Shown: piece by piece, positions 1 through 9,894 of the stretch
How positions within the stretch are numbered: the first letter of the stretch is position 1
Layout of the letters: each line of letters begins with the position of its first letter
Source of the DNA: Acanthamoeba lenticulata
Lineage: Eukaryota > Discosea > Longamoebia > Acanthamoebidae
DNA: 57,783 nt
Direction: 5' to 3'
Assembly (NCBI GenBank): GCA_002179805.1
Contig: NAVB01000178.1
Location: 1-57,783 of the forward strand
The notes under the pieces: model-generated
Seen by the model: only the letters and a program-made list of their open reading frames with translations
The model's database searches: none
What the model was told of the DNA's origin: nothing
Translations under genes and position numbers: made by a program

Positions 1-948
1 TCCTCCCCTCTTTCCAATCTGCCCTTGAAGGGCTCAAGCTCGCAAATACGAGCAGCTGCGGGCCAGGCCGAGGACGAACTGACCGACATCAACGCCACCA
101 CAGGCTTCTTCATTGTGCGCACCGAGAACGAGCGCGCGACGGCGGACTATCTGGCCAGCGTGACGCGTCTCCTGGTGAGTGCCCACACGCGCATCATCGA
201 TTCCGCGCCGCCATCGCGCCACAAAGAGGCCAAGGGGAAGGGGAAAGAGCAAGAGGAAGAAGAAGAAGAAGACGAGCCTGGCCGTCGGTTCATGACCTTC
301 GAGGAGTACAACAAGCGCGTGCGTTTCGCCTCGATCTTTCTTTTTGGAGCGCTGTCACATCCGCTCACCCGTGGTGGTGATGATGCCATGACCTGCAGGC
401 GTCGAAGAGCGGCAACCTGCAGCTGAGCGACGTTTTTGCCAAGCAGCTCATGCAGATCCCGGGCTGCACTCCGCCCAAGGCGCTGGGTACACAGGCATCC
501 TTTTTACATGAATTAATATCAATTTTATTTATCTTCTATTATTAATATATTTTAAGGTTCATTTCTTCTGATCTTGATGGATGTGTTTGGGCATCTTGTT
601 ACAGCAATCGTGCGAGCCCACCCGACGCCCAGCAGCCTCCTGGCGGCCTACGACGCTGAGGAGAACCCCAAGAAGCAGGAGAGGCTGTTAACCGCTTTGC
701 CTCTCCTTGTGCCGCTCGAAGAGGCCGAACAGAGCAAGAAGAACACAGCAACAACGTCAGGCGAGCAGCAACAAGGGGATGACGAAGCGACCAGCCAGAG
801 GAAGCGCAAGAAGCAGCAGAAGGACTCCGCCGCAGGGCCCGAGGCAGAGAGCGCCAAAACCAAGCGACCCCACAACAAGACAAAGACCGTCGGGCTGGCC
901 ACGAGCAAGAAGGTCTATCACTTCTACAACACCTTTGTGTCCTCGTGA
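1..948 (+). CDS. MUS81: MUS81 structure-specific endonuclease, C-terminal part (5' end outside window)
   Basis: This is the C-terminal part of MUS81, the catalytic subunit of the MUS81-EME1 nuclease that cuts branched DNA at stalled forks and recombination intermediates in the nucleus. Three exons are visible: up to 318, 399-486 and 605-948, with introns starting at GT 319 and GT 487. The first visible exon holds the GFFIVRTEN block of the ERCC4-type nuclease domain. The second has DVFAKQLMQIPGC and the third PSSLLAAYD, which match the helix-hairpin-helix end of human MUS81. The catalytic GDxxxVERK motif must lie before base 1. Near the C-terminus a lysine-rich insertion of roughly 50 residues separates the SLLAAYD helix from the final conserved helix (VGLATSKKVYHFYN); it could serve as a nuclear localisation signal. 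The identity is clear from family resemblance; the 5' limit of the first exon is not resolved. Confidence 0.87.
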
Positions 949-1084
949 TGGTCGTAAGTGGTTAGAAATCACCACGAAAAGAACACGAAAAGAACACGAA
1001 AAGAAAACGAAAGGAAGATGAACGGGGAACAAACAGACCGGTCAATACACCATTGTGTCACAAATTCATCAACGTGCCCTGGAG

Positions 1085-1790
1085 ATGGAACCGGCAACAA
1101 CCGCGCCAACGACGGCCCATCCAGGCCTAACCATCTTGGTGGCTGTTGATGGGAGTGAGAATTCGTTTCGTGCGCTGGAGAAGGGGCTCAATCTGGTCCT
1201 CTCGCGAGGGCGCGTCGATCGCTTAGTGCTCCTTATGGTACCTCGCCAAACCCAGAGTTGGATTTTGCGCACATCTTGCGTGGTTGGTACAAACTTGTCA
1301 CTTTGCCACCAGATTCAACCGCGCAGCACATTCCTCGAGGCCATGGTCGATCCATTCGACATGCTCCACATCCCCGACCGACAGCTGCGCCTCTTTGCCA
1401 AGAAGAAGCTCATGGATTGCGAGTTCAGGTGCAAGGAGGAGAAGGTACGACTACCTCAGTTCAACTATTGCCCCCACGGTACCAACCGTGCAAGCTTATG
1501 CTGCTCTGGCCCCAGGTGCGGTTTGAGACAAAGATCGTGGTGACCGACGTGAGCGAGAGGGAAGAGCTGCTGGGCCAGATTGAGGCCATCTCGCCCGACA
1601 TCGTGGTCATGGGCAGGCGAGGCCTGGGCCCGCTGACCAAGTACGCTTCTCACGCGTGTGCTTTACTCCTCTCCCCTCCTGATCTTCTCCCGCGCCTGTT
1701 TGTCTGGCGCCACAAAACAGGCTGGTGATGGGCTCCACGTCAGACTTTTGCTTGCAGAACTGCCCGTGTCCCGTCTACGTCGCCTTTTGA
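1085..1790 (+). CDS. Universal stress protein (USP), ATP-binding type
   Basis: The four exons are 1085-1237, 1313-1444, 1516-1640 and 1721-1790, giving 159 residues, the normal length of a single USP domain. The N-terminal strand ILVAVDGSENSFRALEKG is the usual USP first strand and helix. The C-terminal part carries G-2X-G-9X-G-S (GRRG then GST), assembled across the last splice junction; this is the signature of the ATP-binding USP subgroup. USPs are cytosolic nucleotide-binding stress proteins whose partners vary. The start is the first ATG that leads directly into the conserved strand. All four exons splice in frame with GT...AG introns of about 70-80 bp. No transmembrane segment or extra domain is present. 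A specific role cannot be read from the sequence. Confidence 0.85.
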
Positions 1791-2009
1791 TCTTCTTCGT
1801 CTCGCTTCTTTTACTTTTTTCGGCCGGGAAAAGAAATGATAGAAAATGTATTTCCGTTAGATTTTCTGGCCGCCAGAAGCGAACTCACGCGCAAGCAGAT
1901 GAACCCAATTGCTCGTTGAGCAGTAAAGAACTGACCCATCGTCTCGCTCGACTGACACTCGCCGCAGGAGAAGCCCACTGGCAAACATCACACCAGACCA
2001 CCACACAAT

Positions 2010-3209
2010 ATGAAGAAGAAAGAAGAAAAGAATTTCTACAACACATCAGGAGTGACACCCGTCACGATTCCATTCATTAAGGGCCCCACCGGTAACCCGC
2101 CGTCGGCGCCCCACCCTACAGGCCTCAGCCGCGACCCGCCCCCAGCCGGCCTGTTCCGCCCACCCGGCCCCCAGGGCGGCCCGCCCCCCTCCATGGGCGG
2201 ACCTGGCATGGGCGGGCCCGGCATGGGCGGGCCTGGCATGGGCGGGCCCGGCATGGGCGGGCCCGGCAGGGGTATGGGCATGGGCATGCCCGCCGGCCGC
2301 GGCGGGTTCGGGCCGGGCCCCCGCCACGCGCCGCCGTTCCCGCATCCGCCCCAGAGCGGCGGGCCCCACTTTGGCCCGCCTCGTGGCCCGCCTGGCGGTG
2401 GTCCGCCCCCCATGGCAGGCGGAGGCCGCGGCGGCCCGTTGCCTCCCCACCACCACCATCACCAGCCACCACCATCGGCTGCAGCCAAGCCTGGCGCGAA
2501 GCCCGGCCCGAAGCCCGGTGGAGGCGATGAGGAGGTGATCGAGTCCGAGTTCGTCGAGATCGAGGACGAGTTCATCGAGCGCCCGCGACGCCCACAAAAG
2601 CCGCCGGCGGCCGCGGTACCGGCCAAGGCCAAGCCCGGTGGAGGCGCTGGCCGTGGGGACGACAGCAGCGACGAGTACTGGCCTCACCGTGAGCGCACGC
2701 CGCTGCTGCCGCACAAGCGCCGCGGGCGCGACGGAGGCGACCCGGAACGGCCGCGGTACCACGTGATCAAGTTCATCTACTTGTTCCTGTTTGCGCTGTC
2801 CTCGCTCGAGGTGCTGATCATCATGGTGACCTCGGGCTGGCTGCTGCACATGCTCTCGTGCATCGCCTACGATTCGTGCTCGCCCACGGGCGAACGCCTG
2901 ATGTCGATGGGCCTCTACTTTGGCATCCTCACGGGCGTCTTTGTCGTGCCGCTCCTCATCGGCGGCCTCGGGATCGCCACGTCGTCGCCTCGCATCCTTT
3001 GGTTCTTCTCCTTTGTGTCGGCCCTCGTCGACATCATCATCGTCGTGCTCCTCTCGGTCTACATCCGCTGGGAGGTGGCCTTGGTCATGATCCCACTCAT
3101 ACTCTGCGCCCTCTTTGGCTTCGCCATGAGCTCTCTTCTCAGCCACGAAGACGCTCTACGCGGGCCCGACTCCAGGCGCAACCGGTGTTGCCTCTACCTT
3201 TGCTGCTGA
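2010..3209 (+). CDS. Pro/Gly-rich membrane protein with four transmembrane helices
   Basis: This intronless gene encodes 399 residues. I do not recognise a family. Residues 1-250 are low complexity: Pro/Gly-rich with five tandem MGGPG units, a His-rich run, then an acidic stretch (EEVIESEFVEIEDEF) and a basic region just before the membrane. Four hydrophobic segments follow, near residues 254-277, 300-323, 329-352 and 356-378. Two cysteines lie in the loop between the first two helices. The C-terminus is short and cysteine-rich (RCCLYLCC), which suggests palmitoylation. The layout, a long soluble N-terminus plus four helices, resembles MARVEL/tetraspan-type vesicle proteins, but no diagnostic motif supports that assignment. 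Location in the plasma membrane or endomembranes is inferred. The ATG at 2010 opens the frame; the 219 bp after the USP stop is its likely promoter. Confidence 0.75.
   Translation: MKKKEEKNFYNTSGVTPVTIPFIKGPTGNPPSAPHPTGLSRDPPPAGLFRPPGPQGGPPPSMGGPGMGGPGMGGPGMGGPGMGGPGRGMGMGMPAGRGGFGPGPRHAPPFPHPPQSGGPHFGPPRGPPGGGPPPMAGGGRGGPLPPHHHHHQPPPSAAAKPGAKPGPKPGGGDEEVIESEFVEIEDEFIERPRRPQKPPAAAVPAKAKPGGGAGRGDDSSDEYWPHRERTPLLPHKRRGRDGGDPERPRYHVIKFIYLFLFALSSLEVLIIMVTSGWLLHMLSCIAYDSCSPTGERLMSMGLYFGILTGVFVVPLLIGGLGIATSSPRILWFFSFVSALVDIIIVVLLSVYIRWEVALVMIPLILCALFGFAMSSLLSHEDALRGPDSRRNRCCLYLCC
2193..2267 (+). repeat. Tandem 15-bp repeat encoding MGGPG, five units
   Basis: Five consecutive in-frame 15-bp units (ATGGGCGGxCCxGGC) encode MGGPG five times inside the Pro/Gly-rich N-terminus of the four-helix membrane protein. 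The units differ only at synonymous third positions. Copy number at such a repeat is expected to vary between strains. Confidence 0.9.
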
Positions 3210-3475
3210 GCGCGGCAACGACGACCAACTACCACCACTACTACTACGACCACTTCTCATCGCCGCTACAACACCAACGGGGCCGAGTTTTTCTTCTTCT
3301 TCTTCTTCTTTTCGTCATGTGTGCTTCGTCTCTGTCCGCCTCGTGGTGGAAGAGAGTGTACACGCATGTGAACGGGGGGTGTTCCCTATTTATTCGTGGC
3401 ACCGGCCTCAAATAGATCGATGCTGTACATACGCTCTTGGCCAAGAAGCACTTGCTCAAGTAGTGAAGAGTGATT

Positions 3476-4133
3476 TTAGAGCCCGAGCAGGGTGAGCATC
3501 TGGTTCGGCACGGCGTCCCGGTTCTGGCGGGTCACTTCGAGCAGCCGCACGTCGGCACGCGCTTTGATGCCTTCGATAAACTGGTCTTGGCTCTTTAGCA
3601 CGATCGTGCCTATCACCACGACAGACGTCGAGGCCGGTAGACCATCCAACAGCGCGGTCACTCGTCGCTTAAAGGCGGACGAGAAACACTCCATCTTGCC
3701 TATCTCGTCGATCACTACAACGCGCAACGTGTTCTTATCGTCCTGTTCCAGAGACAGAGTTGTCAACCTCTATCGACAACAACAGAGTGAAGCAGACACA
3801 TACCGTGGTAGGGAGCTGCAGCTCTGGCAGCACGGCGGCCTCGAAGCCAGGCACATCTACCACGTACTTGGAGACCTGCGGCAGGCGACGTCCAGGCGGC
3901 GGTGCAATGGCTGATTCGTGGGCCAGAAGAACCGCTCGGTCACTGCCGCACAGCACGGCCTCGAAGCCCACGCGCTGCCCTCCCGCCCCGCGCAGCTCGC
4001 GCGTCACGAACCCCCGCACCTCGAGACAACGCGTTGAAAGCCGGTCACGCAACACGGTCAGGAAGCGCTCGATGACGGTAGTCTTTCCCACACCAGGCGA
4101 ACCCGTGAGCAGCACAACAGGTGGCTGCGTCAT
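3476..4133 (-). CDS. NTPCR: NTPCR/THEP1-family nucleoside-triphosphatase
   Basis: Two exons on the minus strand (4133-3804 and 3742-3476) give 198 residues, the usual size of this family. The N-terminus carries a Walker A P-loop, GSPGVGKT at residues 11-18. The family block VRGFVTRELRG follows, and then YVVDVPGFEAAVLPEL. Exon 2 begins near the Walker B strand VVVIDEIGKME, another hallmark of THEP1/NTPCR. The family hydrolyses NTPs slowly, with broad base specificity; its cellular role is still poorly defined. The gene lies head-to-tail with the DCAF8-like gene and is convergent with the four-helix membrane protein. Its start lies about 140 bp from the DCAF8-like stop, so its promoter must be short. 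The exact acceptor of exon 2 could be a few codons upstream. Confidence 0.87.
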
Positions 4134-4155
4134 CCTGTTGCTCTATTTCCTCTCG

Positions 4156-4172
4156 TTTTTTTTTTTTTTTTT
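4156..4172. repeat. Homopolymer T run
   Basis: A run of about 17 T residues lies in the 140-bp gap between the NTPCR start and the DCAF8-like stop. Read on the minus strand it is an A-rich tract upstream of NTPCR. Its exact length may be unreliable. Confidence 0.8.
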
Positions 4173-4273
4173 CAATGACATTTGTAATTGCAAACGCTTT
4201 CCGACGAAGTGTGGCGTCGAGAAAGCTATGTACAGAGTAGTGCGTCGGAGGAGGGCGTTGTGGACCCACAGGC

Positions 4274-6354
4274 TTACGACATAGCGCAGTTCGGGCGGAA
4301 CTCAGTCTCGTCTTGCCTATCATCAAGAATGCCCGCCAACTGCTGCAAAGTCTCGAAGGTGAACGCTCCGCGGGATCGCCCTTCTTCCAACTGCGCAAGA
4401 TGACAACGTGAATAAAAATTGCTTCAATAAATGAAAAACAATTGTAAAATAGTAAACAAATGACCACAAAGGGACGTACTGTGCGCGTGTTCTTGTTGGT
4501 GATCCGCTGGATGTGATCTGGGTCGAGTTGGCAGCCGCGGCGGGCGACAGGCATGAAGACCTTGATGTCGTGGTCGATCCCCGAGACGGCCAGCGTCGGG
4601 TGGCCCAGCGGATGGCCCTGCACGCAGTTGACGATCGACCCGTCGCCCACGAGGACCTGCGCCAGCGCCCCCGTGTGCCGGTCCCACAGGAAGGCGTGGC
4701 CGTCGTCGCTCCCTAGTAGTGTGCACGACGACAACCGTTCTCACCGTCGTGAGCGCGAGATTGCGCGCAGCGAGCGGGCCGCTCGAGCTCTGTACCAGAG
4801 ACGATGAACTCGCCGCAGGGTCCGAAGAAGTTGACCTCCTTGATGGTGCGCACGTTGAGATGGCCCTTCCACTGCCGTTCATAGTCGATGCTCACCTCCG
4901 GGTGCCCTGCGCGGGCGCGAACACACCACGTGACTTGAGTTGGCTCCTTCAGGTCTTGAAGGCGAGAAGGGAGACGCAGAGCGTGTACGCAGGCGCGGAT
5001 CCTCCTCGAGCGTTCGCTCTTCCTCGTCATCCTCGTCGTCCATTTCCCATGGTAGGCTCTCTTCATCCTGGCTCCCGTTGCCCTCGTCATCCTCATCTTC
5101 ATCGTCCTCTTCATGATCTTCTTCCTCTTCGCCTTCATCATCCCCATTCTCTTCATCTTCCTCATCTTCATCATCATCGTCGCTGTCATGGTCTGGGTCG
5201 TCCTCCTCGCTCCTGCGCTGGCGCTTGGGGCTGACGCGCGACTCACGGCCCGACACCGCCACGCCCATCGTGTCGCCGCCATTGTCGTCACCCGCCACCT
5301 CAGTCGGCGCCACCGCGGCCGGAAGCGGAGACTCGAGGTCCATGCGGTCGACTGGCGTCGGCGCCCCTGAGCTGCCGCCGGCCACGCGCAGGAGGTAGAC
5401 GTAGTCTCCGCCATAGCTGGCCAGCAGCTCGGCTCCCGTGCGGTCAAAGGCGAGCGACGTCAGATGCGGGTACGGCATGTACAGCGCGGAGCCCACTCGC
5501 CTGGTGGCCGGATCATAACGACACGTGAACTTACACGACCAAGGCAAACCACGTGCGCGTGTTCCATGTGTGTGTCCCATATGTGTGTATGCGTGTGTGT
5601 GGGCGGCAACGCACCGGGTCCGTCGCTCTGCTTCTGAATGCCAAGAGGGCCGGAACACACGCGCGGCCTCCGTTGGCCGCCTCACGTCATAAACTCTAAA
5701 CGCAAAATCAAATCAGAACAATTATTCAAATTTATAAGAAAAAATTCAAAATTAAATAAAATGAATAAATAAACAAGAATGAAAGGGCACCTGATGAAGG
5801 GATCGGATCCGGCGGCAGCGAGCTGGAGGCCGGAGCTCGGGTCGATCGACAACGCGTTAAGGCCCACCCTGCGCATCTCTGACGAGTGAGTGTGGCTCTG
5901 AGACCAGAAGGTCGGTGGTCTCAAGCAGGACGCACGTGCGTGAAGTGTATTTGTCGCCGTTCGTGAGGTCGATGAAGACGTTGTCCTCGCACGCCTCCCC
6001 TGCGCTGCTTTCCCCCACACAGAGGTATCAGGACGCAGGAGGTCTTGATGCGAGAGGGAAGAGGGCGAGGAGGACGAACTCGGGGCACTCGTGGCGCTCG
6101 CGCCGATCGAACCGCCGGACGGTCCCGTCATCTGCATCGCCCCACCAACACGACGCGGACATGACACGACACAACGAGAGTCACGAGGAGGATCATGGAC
6201 CTGTGAGTGGTTGGGGGGAACGACTGTCGTCGCACCACCGCAGGTGAAGAAGACGTATGGGCCATTGGGATCGACCACGATCTTGTTGACCATGTTGCCG
6301 TGGCAAGTGAACAAGTGTCGAACGCGCGCCCTAAGCCCGCGATGTGTAAATGTT

Positions 6355-6385
<31 letters not shown>

Positions 6386-7051
6386 AAATGGGCAACAAGA
6401 AGGCGTGGGCTGGATGAGATACCGGTCGTCAGAGCCGGCGCTGGGGAGGTGCGTGACGATGATGTTGCCGTCGGCGCCGCACGAGACCACCTGCTCCTCG
6501 TTGGTCATAGGCAGGAAGTGCGCGCTGAAGATGTTGGCCGCGTGGCCTGGCGAGAGCGAGAAGGCCTTCTCCAGCCGCGTCATGTCCCACACCTTGAGCT
6601 GTTGGTGTTTGTTGTTGTTGTTGTGTTGGAGGAGGAATCATGCGTCATGAGCCCTGGTCAGGGCCTGCAAAGTAAGACAAGGAGTTGGTGAATGACGTGC
6701 CTTGGTGTCGTCACTGCCCGAGATGAGGAAGTCGCCGTTGGGACTCCATTGGATGGTGTTGACGCAGCCGCGGTGGCCCTTCAGCACACGCACCCGCTTG
6801 AGGCGGGGCACCCAGCACGACAGGCCCGTCACGTGCCTGCCCACCACAAGTTTATTTTTCATTTTATTTATTTTTCATTTTATTTATTTTGGAGTTTAAA
6901 TCAAGAAGAAGCACTGGAATGAATAGGGTGGGGTTGTGTAGTGGGCTGCGGCGCTGAGGCACCTTTGAAAGGTTCGTGGTGGAGCTCGTGCCAGTTTGTG
7001 ATGCGCATCGATGCCTCCTTCTCGGGTGCGCAGCAGATGTGCCAGCTCCAT
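4274..7051 (-). CDS. DCAF8: DCAF8-like WD40 protein (CUL4-DDB1 substrate receptor)
   Basis: The gene starts at ATG 7051; exons include 7051-6963, 6836-6701, 6598-6423, 6330-6239, from 6131, and the last at 4390-4274. WD40 blocks occur in the order expected for DCAF8/WDR42: HRGCVNTIQWSPNGDFLISG, GHAANIFSAHFLP, CHGNMVNKIVVDPNGPYVF, GLNALSIDPSSG, TSLAFDRTGAELLASYGGDY, NFFGPCGEFIVSG and CVQGHPLGHPTLAVSGIDHD. A very acidic linker of about 70 residues interrupts the propeller around 5050-5200. DCAF8 proteins present substrates to the CUL4-DDB1 E3 ligase. The intron after 6701 appears to begin with GC rather than GT, because only that splice restores SDDTK-LKVWDM. Two junctions, near 5900-6070 and 5530-5640, have no strong donor and are unresolved. 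DCAF6 is the main alternative. The family call is firm; the full exon map is not. Confidence 0.8.
6361..6388. repeat. (TAAA)n microsatellite in an intron of the DCAF8-like gene
   Basis: About seven perfect TAAA units sit inside the AT-rich intron between exons ending at 6423 and starting at 6330. The tract is non-coding. Confidence 0.85.
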
Positions 7052-7201
7052 GAGCGCTCCCTTCCTGGTTTTCCCCTCGTCTTCTTAACAACTACTTGTT
7101 GAGTCTCAAGTGTGTGGGCGCACTGGCTGTCTCTCCCTTTCCTTTAGCGCTCTCGCGTCCAGACGGCCAGCAGGAAATGGAACAAGAAATGGAGCCTATT
7201 T

Positions 7202-8082
7202 TTAATCGGTCCTGCGGCGGTACATGACGTCGCTCCTCAAGATATACTTCTTGCCCGACGCCAGGCGTTCACCCTCGTGTAAGATGTTGTGCTGGAAGAT
7301 GAGCACCATGCCCGCCTCGGGCTTGACGTGAAGCTTCGGACCCGCCAGGAACACCGTGTCACCTACAAAGAAAGAAGAGCCCTTCATGAGCAACACTCAC
7401 TTGTTGCCAGCCCTGACGGCAGGTACACTAGAGTGTTTGAACGTACCGCCCTCAAAGCCACCGTTCAAGTAGAACATGAAGCTGTTCGGATGGAGATAAA
7501 TGAGGAACGAGGGCCAACAAAGAAGGAAGAGAGAGGGAGTGCTCGACGTACGTGAGCTTGCTCTTATCTGTACTGCTGACCTGGAAACAAGCGTCCTCGT
7601 GCGCAGAGAAGTGCTGACCGGGCACGTACCTGTGAGGGAGTGGATGAGAAAGAAGTTCCCAACAGTCAAGAAAGAAACCGTAGCACGTACTTGCAGAAAC
7701 GCCATCGATTGTTGAGGCCGTACGCTTCCCAATCCCCGAGGTAACGATCGCCCAAAGTAGCGGGAATGTAAGGTTGAACACGCCGCCATATCTCCTGCTG
7801 CAAGTCTTCATCATCGATTATGAGGCGAGTATTGCTGCGGTAGCCGGGGGCATATTCGGGCATGTTCTTGTAGCCCATAGCGTCCGTCTTATCGATGAGA
7901 TGCTGGCACTCGGCGGGTGACAAGACGTTGTAAAGCACGAATGCCACCTTGTTTTTGATATCGAGCTCCACCTTTCTAATCGCAGGTTGTTCATTTTGTG
8001 TCGATCCGTCGTCAATCGTGTCCAACTGCCACCAGCCTTTGCCAGGCTTTTGGACGTTGAGGAAGCTATCGCTGCGCAGCAT
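7202..8082 (-). CDS. Prolyl-4-hydroxylase-like 2-oxoglutarate/Fe(II) dioxygenase
   Basis: Four exons (8082-7691, 7629-7552, 7481-7447, 7362-7202) join in frame. The double-stranded beta-helix core is recognisable: YVPGQHFSAHEDA supplies the H-x-D iron ligands, then FMFYLNGGFEGGDTVF, then NILHEGE with the distal His, and GKKYILRSDVMYRR with the Lys/Arg that binds 2-oxoglutarate. This order matches the P4H family, which hydroxylates prolyl residues using O2 and 2-oxoglutarate. No signal peptide is visible at the N-terminus, so a cytosolic or nuclear enzyme is more likely than an ER collagen-type hydroxylase. The substrate is unknown. It lies 150 bp downstream of the neighbouring DCAF8-like start on the same strand. 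The third exon is only 35 nt long. Confidence 0.83.
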
Positions 8083-8349
8083 GATGTACTGTTAAACTAC
8101 CGGCTGCTTGAGCCAGGTTATCAGGCCTCATCGTTCTTCTTCTCTTTTTCGTGTAATGGGCTTTTCGCTGCACAGTCCTCAGCAGCGAAGGAAAAACAAG
8201 AAGAAATACGCATCTCCTTCGACCGAACAGCTGGTACGCTCTAGCGGCCACCAGGCCTGGGCTTTATCGTTGAAAGGTGTTCTTTGGCGCCATGGACCGA
8301 ATGTTCATGTTTCTTCTTTTGGCCGGCCAGAGCGTCAAGTCCTTCAGTA

Positions 8350-9718
8350 CTACCCCTTACGCGAGAAGTCCGGCATGCTCATCTTCACGGCTCGCGAGAA
8401 TGATCGCACTGTGCTGCTTCCCGTTCCTCCGTTTTTGCTCCTGCTTCGGCCACTAGACCTGCTTTCTGCTGATGAAAGCCCTGGGTTCTCCGCGTCAGGT
8501 TGTGCCATGGATGATGATCGTGCTCCAGAGAAGGACGCAGGCGACGGCGCAGAAGCCGCCTCCATCGCGTCTTCCATGTCTTTGAGCATCCGCCTCGCGC
8601 TTCCCAGCACCGCCGTTTCTCGATTGAGCTCCTCGAACAGGCCCACAGATTGAGGCCGCAGCGACATTGACTTTTTTTCTCCTCGCCGAGAGCGAGAAGC
8701 CAGAGGCCGCAGCCGGTTGGCCACGCCCTTGAGAGGCATCGAGCTGCGGCACCTCGCCTGGCGTCGTTAGCGGCGACCATGAGGAAGATGTGGTGGTCGT
8801 GGGGACCACGGGTCTCCCTTCCGGGCTGGAGAACGTGGAGCGTCGGAAGGGCAACCCCATGAGCTTGCCCAAGGCGTTCTTGCGCCGAATCGTCTGCGGA
8901 GCGTCGGCTTTGTCTTTGTTCTGGGGGAAGACTTGCTCTCGTGCTAAGGTCGCGTATTGGTATTCCTCTGTCAACACCAGTGCCGTGAGGGCATCCGGCA
9001 CGCTCAGCCTCATTGGTCTGGCCTTGGCCCATCGAGCTTCCCTTCGTGGAGGCTCTTGTAGAGGTTGTGGTGGTTGTTGCTTCGGCTGTGGTTCGGGTTC
9101 AGGTGCAGGTTGTTGCTCTGTCTGTGACTCGGGCAAGGTGGATGGGGATGATGAGGCGGGTGGAGCTGATAGTGGAGAGCTCGAGCTAGGAGCGGTGCCA
9201 CTGACATTGACTTGCCGAAAAGGAACTGCGTCGGCAGAAACGTAAAGTCTCTCGTCCCGTAGCGCCGCTTGAACAAACCGCAAAGGTGGCTGCTGTGATG
9301 TTGCTCGGGCTTCATTCTTGCTGCGCTGTTTGTGGCGCTTCTTTTCCTCCCACTCCTTTCGCTCCCTGGCCTCATTGTGGTCTACAACCCACACGGGGTC
9401 GAGCCAGTCGTGCTCTGAGTCACTCTTGAGAAAAGCGGCCTCAGGTAAGCAACCTGTTCAGCGTGATATGGTTAAAAGAAAGAGTCGAGGGAGACTTACC
9501 CCAGATGATGAGGAAAAGTAGTCTGACGAGGACAGATCGCTCGAATCGCTTAAACATAATAATATGCAGTCTCGAGCTGGCTTGTAGGGGACCTCGACCT
9601 CGTCTACAGGCGAGAGGAACCAGCCATGCGTGCTGTGCCTCTTCCTCATGAATAAATCGAATGAGGCCAATCTGCTGCTGCTGATGTTGTCACCGCTTGG
9701 TGTCTGAAACGGTTACAA
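8350..9718 (-). CDS. Low-complexity protein of unknown function with probable frameshift
   Basis: I do not recognise a family. A first visible exon ends at 9500 with a consensus GTAAGT donor, and a second exon starts near 9439; the first exon may begin at an acceptor near 9718, and the true start is unclear. The protein is charged at the N-terminus (KEWEEKKRHKQR), then Pro/Gln/Ser-rich (QPAPEPEPQPKQQPPQP), and ends in a helical stretch (SVGLFEELNRETAVLG). Near 8670-8680 the reading frame shifts at a run of seven A on the minus strand: upstream coding is in one frame, and the convincing C-terminal helix is in the next. Removing one A would join them. This could be a sequencing error, a real mutation, or an unrecognised short intron. 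It was kept as a gene because the splice donor and both coding segments look genuine. Confidence 0.5.
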
Positions 9719-9894
9719 CGCAGCTCAAGACTGCGTTTTGCATGAAGTTTCGATTCGTTGCAGAGCACGAGAGCTAGTTTTGGTCTTGTACCTTACCTTT
9801 TATGTTGAGTTGCTTGGTCCTTTCATGACCAAAAGGACGTACAGGCCTAATTTACATTTCTTTTTGCTTTTTTTTTCTGGGGCACCAGCTTCGC

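Noticed and set aside
2046..3146. Long minus-strand open frame opposite the four-helix membrane protein
   Set aside because: Its composition (Arg/Ala/His-rich, no domain) is what antisense of a GC-rich Pro/Gly gene produces. The plus strand has an ATG, membrane helices and a sensible stop.
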